Positions 1 through 7,738 of a stretch of DNA of 39,947 bases are shown in pieces (within the stretch, counting starts at the first letter, position 1; the number at the start of each line of letters is the position of its first letter). The notes under the pieces are model-generated. The model was not told the DNA's origin and ran no database searches. It saw only the letters and a list, made by a program, of their open reading frames with translations. The stretch lies in assembly GCA_031272205.1 (NCBI GenBank), contig JAISUH010000061.1, positions 1-39,947 of the forward strand, given 5' to 3'. A program made the translations under genes and the position numbers. The stretch comes from Dysgonamonadaceae bacterium (GTDB lineage: Bacteria > Bacteroidota > Bacteroidia > Bacteroidales > Dysgonomonadaceae).

Positions 1-209
1 TCACCCACGTTTTTCCACGAGAGGATTTCCTTTGAAGAAAATTTGATTTTGAAATGTTTTTCTTCCGCCACAATCAGTTGAATGTGAGTCAGCGAATCCC
101 ACTCGTCAATGTCGTTGGCAGTTGTTTCCTCGGTCAAAACAATTTCCTCGTTATCGAGTACGTCGCGGAAAATTTCCTGCACTTCCGCTAAAATTTCTTG
201 GTTTGTCAT
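1..209 (-). CDS. Acyl carrier protein (partial, C-terminus beyond window)
   Basis: Reading the minus strand from the ATG at 209 gives 69 residues with no stop before the window edge. The start is MTNQEILAEVQEIF. The phosphopantetheine attachment motif is D-S-L in EWDSLTHIQLI, with Ser39 as the expected 4'-phosphopantetheine site. The length before the edge and the acidic helix I fit a stand-alone ACP of about 75-80 residues, so only a few C-terminal residues are missing. It starts 7 nt after the stop of the FkbH-like gene, so the two are almost certainly cotranscribed. FkbH-type proteins load a glyceryl unit from 1,3-bisphosphoglycerate onto a dedicated ACP, and this ACP is the natural partner. 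The pathway it serves lies left of the window and cannot be named. Confidence 0.88.
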   Translation of the reverse strand, partial: MTNQEILAEVQEIFRDVLDNEEIVLTEETTANDIDEWDSLTHIQLIVAEEKHFKIKFSSKEILSWKNVG

Positions 210-216
210 ATTTCTT

Positions 217-1974
217 TTATTTTAATGCTATAAAACACTCTTTTTGTTGATATTCACCCACATTCAGGACGTATAAATTTTCGCCCGCCTGCGAAAATCC
301 CAAATCGCGGTAATGATTTTCCACCATTCCATTTTTTGCGGTCGGTATATATTCGCCTATAATCTGTTTGAAACCGTTTGTACGGGCGTAATCGACAATG
401 GTGTTGAGCGTGAAATTTTCCATTCCGCGTTTCAAGACGCGGCAACTCATAAACCACGTGTCGATGAAAAGACCTAAACCTGTTAGGTTTTCAAAACCTA
501 ACAGGTTTTTAGGAATACGTTTTTCCAATATCACCACACAAATCAGCCCGTTATCGCCAAATTTATCGGACAGCGTAAAACTGAAAGTCGCATAATTTTC
601 ATCCTTCGACAGGCGTTCAATATCGGCTTCTGTATAGCGTATTGTCCTTAAATTGAATTGGTTACTGCGTTGCGAAAGTTGCGCCACACGCGGCGTATTG
701 AACTTGTTAAAAGGCGCCACTTCTGAAATCATATTCAGCGATTTGAGAAAATCGGCTTCGTTGGCAAATGATTTTTGAAGCGAAACTCTTTGTGCTTCAA
801 CTTGATACTGCTTTGTGCGTTCGGCGTCGGCAGCGGAATACGAAACGGTTTCAAAAAGATTGAGCGCGTAAAGATATTCGAGGTATTCGCCCGGGTCTTC
901 CGGCAGTTCGGGGACACAGATTTGTGGGATATTTTCGCGGACGATATTGCGCTCAAATGGATTATCATCCAGAAAAACCATCGAATCGAAACCAATATTG
1001 AGTATCTGCTGAATGGCGCGGATATTATCGACTTTGGTTTCCCAATTCGCCATAAAAACCGAAATATCGTCCAAATGCAACACCATATCGGGATGTTTCA
1101 GAAACGGCTCTTTGGCGGTCTCTTCGTTGTTTTTGGAGCAAACGGCAAGAATTATTCCTCTGTTTTTCAGTTTCTTAATCCAAAGTTGGAACTCCGAAAA
1201 CGCCTTGCCGATACCGAGTCCGTGTCCCAGTTGGATATTCTCCAATCCGTCGTCGCCGATAACGCCACCCCAAAGCGTATTGTCTAAATCGAGAATCAGG
1301 CATTTTTTGAACTGCCCCTGCGCAGCACAAATTATATCCATTGTCCGCGAGGCGACGTACGGCACGGCGTCAATAGACAGCACCATTTCCGTACTCACGT
1401 AAACCGAAGAATCGAACAACCAATTTCGTCCGAAAATATTTTGCAACGCGGCAATATCGCAGATGAACAGATTCGGATTTCGCCGCGCCAAGTTCATCAG
1501 TTCATAATTCAGTTTCCGGATTTGATAAGTGAACGAACTTTCCACTTTATTCGCAAAACTGCCGAAAACGCTGTCGTCGATTTCCGCATAATTGAAATAG
1601 ATGATACGACCTTTGACGGAATTACAAATTTGCTCGACAAATTGCAGACGCTCGTCGGCTAACGCACTTTGCTTTTCCACAGGCAATTCGCTGTATTTTT
1701 CGCAGAGTTTATGCGCCGATTGAAAAACGACGACATAGTCCGCCTGAAACGCATACAGTTCCGATGTGGGGTCGAGAATTTGCCGTTCCACCTGATTGTA
1801 TTCCGCCTCAAAGAGGTCGAGGTTGTAGCCGCGCTCAATCGCCACGCCGCGCAATGCAGTGGCGAGAAACTGAGTAGCAGTGTCGCCGAGCAAAGCCACT
1901 TTTATGACCGGCAAGGCGCTGGTGTCGCGTTTTAGATTGCGCTTAAGCTGTTTGAAGTCGGGGATATGATTCAT
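217..1974 (-). CDS. FkbH-like HAD-superfamily protein (glyceryl-ACP type) with C-terminal GNAT-like domain
   Basis: A protein of 585 residues from the ATG at 1974. The N-terminal ~220 residues resemble the SGNH-like region common in FkbH proteins. A HAD phosphatase-type core follows, with the DxDxT motif in LDLDNTLWGGVIGDDG (Asp229 and Asp231) and the later VFLDDNPFERN motif. The C-terminal ~140 residues look like a GNAT acyltransferase fold ending in NHYRDLGF. FkbH family members dephosphorylate and transfer a glyceryl unit to an ACP. An in-frame TTG at 1986 would add four residues and overlap the upstream stop by 4 nt, but the ATG is preferred. A perfect 33-bp palindrome lies inside the coding region at 476-508 and encodes NLLGFENLTG in frame. 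The ACP gene follows after 7 nt. The family is clear; the final product is unknown. Confidence 0.85.
   Translation of the reverse strand: MNHIPDFKQLKRNLKRDTSALPVIKVALLGDTATQFLATALRGVAIERGYNLDLFEAEYNQVERQILDPTSELYAFQADYVVVFQSAHKLCEKYSELPVEKQSALADERLQFVEQICNSVKGRIIYFNYAEIDDSVFGSFANKVESSFTYQIRKLNYELMNLARRNPNLFICDIAALQNIFGRNWLFDSSVYVSTEMVLSIDAVPYVASRTMDIICAAQGQFKKCLILDLDNTLWGGVIGDDGLENIQLGHGLGIGKAFSEFQLWIKKLKNRGIILAVCSKNNEETAKEPFLKHPDMVLHLDDISVFMANWETKVDNIRAIQQILNIGFDSMVFLDDNPFERNIVRENIPQICVPELPEDPGEYLEYLYALNLFETVSYSAADAERTKQYQVEAQRVSLQKSFANEADFLKSLNMISEVAPFNKFNTPRVAQLSQRSNQFNLRTIRYTEADIERLSKDENYATFSFTLSDKFGDNGLICVVILEKRIPKNLLGFENLTGLGLFIDTWFMSCRVLKRGMENFTLNTIVDYARTNGFKQIIGEYIPTAKNGMVENHYRDLGFSQAGENLYVLNVGEYQQKECFIALK
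476..508. repeat. Perfect 33-bp palindrome inside the FkbH-like gene
   Basis: The arms are 16 bp each (476-491 and 493-508) with one central base at 492. The core reads CCTGTTAGGTTTT on one side and its exact complement on the other. It is read through in frame. Short palindromes with a CCTGTTAGG core resemble dispersed repeats I recall from Bacteroidota genomes, but that is memory and not a search. No second copy was noticed in this window. Confidence 0.85.
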
Positions 1975-1982
1975 AAAAAAAC

Positions 1983-3413
1983 TCAAAACGAAAAATCAAC
2001 TCCGGCGGCAAACACCTTATTGGTGCGGGAATAAGTTAATGTCATCAGCGGAGTTAACGACGACACTACGGAGTTATTGTCGGGATTTTTCTTATAATCC
2101 GTATAATTTGTCCAAAAGTAGCCGATATTAATCAATACGTTTTTCGCGACTTTCACCGAACCGCCCATGCCTATTGAGTAGGAATCGAGGGAGAAACTCA
2201 GGTCGGATTGAAAATCGTCGCTCAGTCCGTAATCGGTAACTTGTGCGCCGCCGCTTATGGCGAACATATCGTTTATTTGGTATTCCAAACCGAAGAGGTA
2301 TTCGTTTGTTCCTCCGGTTAATGACTTCTGTTTGTTGTTTGCCATTCCGGCCTGTTTGTCGGAAAAATAGTGGTATCCGGCGCTAACTAACAGTTTCGGG
2401 AATTGATAGGTCGCGCCTACCGTAAACAGTCCGGGTATGTCGTGCGGCGTGTTCACGCCGTCGGCAAACAGGCCGGTATCGTCTATTTCCGTTTTGTTTT
2501 CGACGTTGAGGGCATTGCGGAATTCGTATTTCATCCCGATATTCCAATTGTCGTAACTGAAATTTACTCCCAGAATGGGCGTTACGCCCCAACCCGACTG
2601 GGTGCATTTGAGGTGTTTGTCCTGAGTAGATTGGGCATAACCCAAAATGACATCTTTATAAGCGGCGAGGATAGGGGAAGAGGCGAGTCCTGTCAGATAG
2701 GCGTTTGCCGAAATCATTTCGCCCGATCCGAATCCGGACATTGGGGATGAAGGATTGATCATTATGTTTGTGATATTGCCTTCATAAGCGTTGTTTACGA
2801 TATTCAAGCGGAAGCCTCCATAAGCCGAAAACATCTCGTTTATTTTGTAGCTTCCACCCATCTGCAACCCGTAAATATAGGACGCACCGCTCATATAGGA
2901 TTGCACCGAATATTTATCCACGGTAACGGGCAGACTGTATTGTGAGGCAAAACTTTGGAGCAGAATGGGTAGCATGGCTACCGAGCTTTCAAAGGTGGGC
3001 AAGCCTCTGTTGAACGTGGCTTTTCCGCCTCCGCCGGAAACCGACAGGTTGCCCGACAGCACCCAGTTTCCCGTTTTATATGCGGCCTGAATGCTTGGAA
3101 CAATCGGTGCGGAGGCGTTTCCTACAAATTCTTTGGTCGTATTGTCGCCGTATCCTGCAAACGGTGCAAAATTGGCAGTTATGGTTCTGGTTTGAAAAGC
3201 ACTCTGATTTGAAACGGAGAAATGAAATCCGTCGTTGAGCTTCACCAACCCCGCCGGATTATAGTATGCGGCATCGATTGTCGTGATGCCGTCTAAGGCT
3301 ACGAGCCGGATGAAACGTGCCGACTGGTTTGTATTGGTAAGGATGCCTCCTGCGAAAACGACAGGCATCTGAAACAATGCAATGAGTATGCAAATTAAAT
3401 TTTTTTTATTCAT
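1983..3413 (-). CDS. FadL/OmpP1/TodX-type outer-membrane transport protein
   Basis: A 476-residue beta-barrel protein beginning with a signal peptide (MNKKNLICILIALFQMP, predicted cleavage after VFA). The mature N-terminus carries the region ITTIDAAYYNPAGLVKLNDG, whose YNPAG element is the signature of the FadL/OmpP1 family of hydrophobic-compound channels. The rest alternates short aromatic beta strands, for example WNIGMKYEFRNA and LFGLEYQIN, and ends in a terminal aromatic strand (AAGVDFSF). The usual length for the family is 420-500 residues. It is the first gene of an operon with the FkbH-like and ACP genes; its stop lies 8 nt before the FkbH ATG. Fatty acids or other lipids are the likely cargo by family, which fits an operon containing an ACP, but the actual substrate cannot be read from sequence. 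Confidence 0.85.
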   Translation of the reverse strand: MNKKNLICILIALFQMPVVFAGGILTNTNQSARFIRLVALDGITTIDAAYYNPAGLVKLNDGFHFSVSNQSAFQTRTITANFAPFAGYGDNTTKEFVGNASAPIVPSIQAAYKTGNWVLSGNLSVSGGGGKATFNRGLPTFESSVAMLPILLQSFASQYSLPVTVDKYSVQSYMSGASYIYGLQMGGSYKINEMFSAYGGFRLNIVNNAYEGNITNIMINPSSPMSGFGSGEMISANAYLTGLASSPILAAYKDVILGYAQSTQDKHLKCTQSGWGVTPILGVNFSYDNWNIGMKYEFRNALNVENKTEIDDTGLFADGVNTPHDIPGLFTVGATYQFPKLLVSAGYHYFSDKQAGMANNKQKSLTGGTNEYLFGLEYQINDMFAISGGAQVTDYGLSDDFQSDLSFSLDSYSIGMGGSVKVAKNVLINIGYFWTNYTDYKKNPDNNSVVSSLTPLMTLTYSRTNKVFAAGVDFSF

Positions 3414-3466
3414 ATCCAGAAGTTATAGATTAAATATTCATTGGTTTTGTTGAATTTTTGAAAGTG

Positions 3467-3474
3467 CAAAGATA
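3467..3474 (-). promoter_or_regulatory. Bacteroidota -7 box for the FadL-FkbH-ACP operon
   Basis: Reads TATCTTTG on the minus strand, an exact match to TAnnTTTG, about 54 nt upstream of the FadL-type start codon. No convincing -33 TTTG is visible at the expected distance, so only the -7 element is claimed. Confidence 0.45.
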
Positions 3475-3515
3475 CATCAAGAATTTGTTAAATCGGCACA
3501 TTATTCTTTCATTTT

Positions 3516-3545
3516 CTTGATTTTCCCGAATAAATACTATCTTTG
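3516..3545 (+). promoter_or_regulatory. Promoter of the SpoIID-domain gene
   Basis: The -7 box TATCTTTG lies at 3538-3545, with a TTG-containing -33 element at 3516-3519 and an 18-nt spacer. Transcription would start near 3552, giving a leader of about 44 nt before the ATG at 3596. This supports that start and the absence of a longer, signal-bearing N-terminus. Confidence 0.6.
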
Positions 3546-3595
3546 CCGTATAAAAAAATACAAGAAATATTAACCTGCTTTTAATCCGGTTTAAA

Positions 3596-4918
3596 ATGAA
3601 CGAGCCTGTGATCCATGTCGGAATTTTATCCGCGCCGCAAATTCAATTCACGCTTTTTGTTCCGTATCGGCTGAACGGCGAAGTTTTGCCCTCAGGCGAT
3701 TATTCGGTTGAATTTTCGAAAGGGAGCATCCTGTTTCGCGGTCAAAAATACGATGAATTTACTTTGGAGTCCGGCGATATTCATTCCGGTTCTTTTGAAT
3801 TGAAAGATGTCGTTATCGGAATAAATTTTCATTGGGAACGAAAAGAAAATCAACGTTTTCAAGGCAATCTGAAGTTTATCGTCGAAGGTGATTCGGCGAG
3901 GGCGATAAACGTTGTTTCGCTGGAAGATTACCTGACGAGCGTCATTTCGTCGGAGATGAGCGCGACGAGTTCCGAAGAACTGCTGAAAGCGCATGCCGTC
4001 ATATCCCGCAGTTGGTTGCTGGCACAGATTCAGAAAAGTAAATCGCTCGAAAACGAGGGACAAAAATACCGTTCTTTGCATCAGTCCTCGACGGAAATAA
4101 TCCGCTGGTACGATCGCGAGGATCACGACCGTTTTGACGTTTGCGCCGACGATCATTGTCAGCGTTACCAGGGCATAACCCGTGCGTCCACGTCCTTAGT
4201 GAAAAAAGTTATCGGCGAGACGAGAGGGGAAGCGCTGATGTGGGATGATGCCATTTGTGATGCCCGTTTTTATAAATGTTGCGGCGGGGCGATGGAAACC
4301 TTCGAGAATACATGGGAACCGGTTCTTCATCCTTATTTGGTGGCGAAAGCGGATAACCTGAATCCTGAATTTGTTTTGCCCGATTTGACCGGCGAAGAGG
4401 CCGCCGACCGCTGGATTCGCACTTCGCCCGAAGCTTTTTGCAACACATCGGACAGCCGTGTGTTGAAGCAGGTTTTGAACGACTATGATCAAGAGACGGC
4501 TCATTTCTACCGATGGAAAGTGGTTTATTCGCAAGACGAACTTTCGACGCTGATAAAAGAACGATCGGGAATCGATTTTGGTGAAATTATTGCTCTTGAA
4601 CCCGTTGAGCGCGGTTTTTCCGGCCGTATCATCCGCCTGAAAATTATCGGAACGAAACGGGTGATGACGGTCGGAAAAGAGCTGGAAATCCGTCGGACGT
4701 TGTCGAAAACGCATTTGTACAGTTCGGCCTTTGTTGTCGATGCCGAACATGAAAACGATGAAGGCATCCCCCAACAATTTACCCTTACCGGCGCGGGATG
4801 GGGACATGGCGTAGGTCTTTGTCAGATTGGTGCGGCGATGATGGCGGAAAAAGGGTACGGATACCGACAGATTTTAGCGCACTATTTCCCCGGTAGCGAA
4901 ATCGAAAAGCGTTATTGA
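3596..4918 (+). CDS. SpoIID/LytB-domain protein
   Basis: 440 residues. The N-terminal part (IHVGILSAPQIQFTL) is followed by the SpoIID core: SLEDYLTSVISSEM with Glu120, the position used as catalytic acid in SpoIID lytic transglycosylases, then AHAVISRSW. The C-terminal signature GWGHGVGLCQIGAAMMAEKG and a final HYFPGSEI are also typical. A Bacteroidota version of this domain without a recognisable signal peptide is seen here; the mapped promoter leaves no room for one. By family it would cut glycan strands of denuded peptidoglycan, but no sporulation exists in this phylum, so the biological role is uncertain. It stands alone on its transcript, or may read into the AraC gene beginning 79 nt downstream. 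Confidence 0.85.
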   Translation: MNEPVIHVGILSAPQIQFTLFVPYRLNGEVLPSGDYSVEFSKGSILFRGQKYDEFTLESGDIHSGSFELKDVVIGINFHWERKENQRFQGNLKFIVEGDSARAINVVSLEDYLTSVISSEMSATSSEELLKAHAVISRSWLLAQIQKSKSLENEGQKYRSLHQSSTEIIRWYDREDHDRFDVCADDHCQRYQGITRASTSLVKKVIGETRGEALMWDDAICDARFYKCCGGAMETFENTWEPVLHPYLVAKADNLNPEFVLPDLTGEEAADRWIRTSPEAFCNTSDSRVLKQVLNDYDQETAHFYRWKVVYSQDELSTLIKERSGIDFGEIIALEPVERGFSGRIIRLKIIGTKRVMTVGKELEIRRTLSKTHLYSSAFVVDAEHENDEGIPQQFTLTGAGWGHGVGLCQIGAAMMAEKGYGYRQILAHYFPGSEIEKRY

Positions 4919-4997
4919 GTTTGAGTTAGCGGGAAAAGTGTTGAAGACAGATACTGATCTATCCAATTTTTATAAAACTCTTTTAAACGAAACTTTG

Positions 4998-5894
4998 ATG
5001 AATGTGTGGCAGAAAATAAGTGCTATCCGTGAAATAACTCCGCTTTCGGAGAAAGATTGTTTCTACATCGCCGACCGGAACAAGAACGAATTTACGTATC
5101 CTATCCATTCGCACGGCGAATACGAATTGAATTTTATTTCAAACGCTTCGGGGGTGAAACGCATCGTCGGCGACTCCATCGAGATCATCGGCGATTATGA
5201 CCTCGTCCTGATCGGGAGCAAGGATTTGGAGCATGCGTGGGAACAAAACGATTGTAAATCAAGCAATATACGGGAGATAACGATTCAGTTCTCGCCCGAT
5301 TTGTTTTCGTCCGAGTTGTTGAACAAAAACCAGTTCAATTCGATCCGCAAGATGCTGAAAGAGGCACAATGCGGTCTGAGTTTTCCGCTTCCGGCTATCA
5401 TGAGCGTCTATTCGTTGCTCGACAAGCTGTCGGGTGAGCAGAACGGGTTTTATGCTTTTGTCAGTTTCCTTAAAATTCTGCACGAACTGTCGCTCCATTC
5501 GTCCGAAGCAAAACGGTTATCGACCTCTTCTTTTGCCAAGATAGGCAGTCATTCCGATAGTCGGCGGATACAAAAGGTGCAGGAATACATCAACGCGCAT
5601 TACAAAGAAGAAATACGGTTAAACGAGTTGGCCGATGTAGCGAAAATGACTCCGGCAGCATTCAGTCGGTTTTTCAAATTGTGTACGGGGAAAGGCGTGG
5701 TTGATTATGTTATTGATCTGCGATTGGGCTATGCCGCACGCTTGTTAGTCGATTCCAACATGTTGATTTCGGAGATTTGTTATGATTGCGGCTTCAACAA
5801 CGTGTCCAATTTCAACCGCTTGTTTCGCAAGCATAAAAAATTGTCGCCCAAAGAGTTTCGTGAAAATTACAGAAAGAAGAAAATCGTAATCTGA
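4998..5894 (+). CDS. AraC-family transcriptional regulator, adjacent to mannan locus
   Basis: 298 residues from the ATG at 4998. A GTG at 4938 would add 20 residues (a start just 19 nt after the SpoIID stop) and cannot be excluded. An N-terminal cupin-like sensing domain has the HxHxxxE pattern in YPIHSHGEYELNF. The C-terminal ~100 residues form the double helix-turn-helix of AraC/XylS: the first HTH in IRLNELADVAKMTPAAFSR, the second in ISEICYDCGFNNVSNFNR, followed by the conserved KLSPKEFRE. No membrane segments, so it is a soluble cytoplasmic regulator, unlike the hybrid two-component sensors often linked to such loci. Its position next to susD suggests it controls the mannan genes, sensing an intracellular sugar such as mannobiose or mannosylglucose; that is inference. 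Confidence 0.88.
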   Translation: MNVWQKISAIREITPLSEKDCFYIADRNKNEFTYPIHSHGEYELNFISNASGVKRIVGDSIEIIGDYDLVLIGSKDLEHAWEQNDCKSSNIREITIQFSPDLFSSELLNKNQFNSIRKMLKEAQCGLSFPLPAIMSVYSLLDKLSGEQNGFYAFVSFLKILHELSLHSSEAKRLSTSSFAKIGSHSDSRRIQKVQEYINAHYKEEIRLNELADVAKMTPAAFSRFFKLCTGKGVVDYVIDLRLGYAARLLVDSNMLISEICYDCGFNNVSNFNRLFRKHKKLSPKEFRENYRKKKIVI

Positions 5895-5906
5895 CAATAA
5901 AAAAGC

Positions 5907-5944
5907 AACGGGGCTGTTTGAAAAACGTTTCAAGCAGCCCCGTT
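5907..5944. terminator. Bidirectional hairpin terminator between AraC gene and susD
   Basis: A 17-bp stem with one G-U pair (5907-5923 with 5928-5944) and a 4-nt loop. On the minus strand it is followed by a T run (GCTTTTTTATT), making it a good intrinsic terminator of the susCD transcript. On the plus strand the T run is poor, so it may act there mostly as a 3' stabilising hairpin. Confidence 0.8.
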
Positions 5945-5969
5945 ATCGTTACACTATCTTATCTCAGAT

Positions 5970-7727
5970 TTACCATCCGGGGTTGTTACTCCCAAACAGT
6001 TTGTTTTGCGTAATTTCCGATGTGGGTACCGGACACAACAAACTTCGTTCTTCGCGTACTCTGGAAATCACATTGTTATGGGGCGTAAGTTGCACAACGG
6101 TGGCATTCATTACATTCATATACATTCCCCATCGAAGCAGGTCGAAACGGCGTTTGTATTCCAAAGCATATTCCAATCCGTTTTCCTGAAAGATCATGCT
6201 GCGCAACTGTACTTTATCGGTGGTGGTAACCGGAGCGGCATGCACCCTGTTACGAATCACTTGCAAGTCAGCCAATGCGCCGCCGGCATCATCCAATTCG
6301 TTACGCGCTTCCGCCCGCAGCAGGTAGGCCTCGGAATAGCGAATCAGAATCATATCCTGATTGACTTTACTGTTCATTCTTGCATAGACTACGTTTGGAT
6401 TGGTTAGCGATCCTCCATACCATTTTGTAGAAAAAGCGGAAGGACGATAATAGGTGCCGTCTTCGTACATATCCTTCACATCTGCATCGCTGCTTGCCGG
6501 CCGTATTCCGTCCGGAGCGGTATTGTATCGCATATCGCCTGTCGGGAAACGGTACCATTGGCGTCCCAAATCGAATGTCGCATCTTTCACGTAATGAAAA
6601 ACGCCGCTTACCACACGTTCGTCGTTTACCGGATTTGCCGAATTGTAATTATACATTTTATAACAGCCGTCGGACAAAAGAATGACCCCTCCACCGCCCC
6701 AAGTTGGCGGAATAGTGTAATAGGGAGCGCCTTCCGATAAAAATTGATTGTCGTCGGAACTGGCAATACCCCATACAAATTCTTTGTTGCGTTTATTGGC
6801 ATCACCCCATATCTGATACCATTCCGGCAACAAATCGAAACTTTCGCCTTTACGGGCAATCACATCGCTGCACAACGATGCCGCCAATCCGTAAAGTTCT
6901 GTGGCGTTGAATGAGGCATAGCCGTCCTCGATGCGACTGCCCATCACTTTTTGCGTGGTGAAACGTGTCCATACAAGGGTGGCCGTTGCTATCGGATCGA
7001 CTTGTGTTTCCGTTCCGGACTGATTGAGGATATTGACATACATCTCCGTACCGTCTCCGGCTAATTTGCCGGATGCCATCGTGCAATAGACCCGTGCCAG
7101 CAGTAATTCGGCTGCGGTTCTGTCGGCATGTCCGAATCCTCCGACAGCGGCGTGTCCGCCATATTGCATATTGTTGATGGCATCCTTCAAATCTGATACG
7201 ATTTGCTCGTAAACTTCGGCTATCGGAGCGCGTGGACTGTCGTTATCGGAAGCTACCGACAAACGGATGGGTACAGGACCGTACATGCGTACAAGATGGA
7301 AATACGACCATGCCCGCAGAAACAGAACTTCTCCATATCGGTGAGCGATATTGACATCCGATAAATCGGAGGTTTCCAATGCCGCTTTAGCCGAATTGCA
7401 ACGGGAAATAATGATATAGAAATTTCGGAATGGGTCGGAATCGTTGTTGTATCCCCAATGGTTGGCAAAATTACCCATTCCGGCGCCATTTAAGGCCCAG
7501 TCCCATCCAATCGACAGATCGTGATCGTATTCTACCCATTCCCAATAGGTTTTGGTCATGAGGTAGGAACTCCAAAAACGATTGTAGATTCCGGTAACTA
7601 ATTGTTCTGCGCCTTGCTTGTCTTGTGCTAATCCTTCGGCAGTGATGCGTGCCGGATGTTCTTCGAGGCTGCATGAGAAGAAGACCATAAAGAAGCACAA
7701 TGTGAATAATGTTATTGTTTTTTTCAT
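5970..7727 (-). CDS. SusD/RagB-family nutrient-binding lipoprotein
   Basis: 585 residues from the ATG at 7727 (a TTG at 7742 is less likely). A lipoprotein signal ends at Cys19 (MVFFSCSLEEHPA), placing it on the outer membrane. The SusD features are visible: TPR-like helices with VLFLRAWSYFHLVRMYGPVPI, the acidic loop region, and the C-terminal region RYSEAYLLRAEARNEL followed by RRFDLLRWGMY and NPGW at the end. It is the lid over the SusC barrel, binding glycan chains before import. It starts 11 nt after the susC stop and is cotranscribed with it. Given the neighbouring GH26, GH130 and epimerase genes, the ligand is most likely a mannan or glucomannan oligosaccharide. Confidence 0.95.
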   Translation of the reverse strand: MKKTITLFTLCFFMVFFSCSLEEHPARITAEGLAQDKQGAEQLVTGIYNRFWSSYLMTKTYWEWVEYDHDLSIGWDWALNGAGMGNFANHWGYNNDSDPFRNFYIIISRCNSAKAALETSDLSDVNIAHRYGEVLFLRAWSYFHLVRMYGPVPIRLSVASDNDSPRAPIAEVYEQIVSDLKDAINNMQYGGHAAVGGFGHADRTAAELLLARVYCTMASGKLAGDGTEMYVNILNQSGTETQVDPIATATLVWTRFTTQKVMGSRIEDGYASFNATELYGLAASLCSDVIARKGESFDLLPEWYQIWGDANKRNKEFVWGIASSDDNQFLSEGAPYYTIPPTWGGGGVILLSDGCYKMYNYNSANPVNDERVVSGVFHYVKDATFDLGRQWYRFPTGDMRYNTAPDGIRPASSDADVKDMYEDGTYYRPSAFSTKWYGGSLTNPNVVYARMNSKVNQDMILIRYSEAYLLRAEARNELDDAGGALADLQVIRNRVHAAPVTTTDKVQLRSMIFQENGLEYALEYKRRFDLLRWGMYMNVMNATVVQLTPHNNVISRVREERSLLCPVPTSEITQNKLFGSNNPGW

Positions 7728-7738
7728 TGTCGTGAATG

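Noticed and set aside
1975-1986. TTG start extending the FkbH-like protein by four residues
   Set aside because: ATG at 1974 is in frame, avoids overlap with the upstream stop and TTG starts are rare; kept as an alternative only.
4938-4997. GTG start extending the AraC-type regulator by 20 residues
   Set aside because: The extension has no family feature and the internal ATG at 4998 starts just before the cupin domain; not excluded outright.
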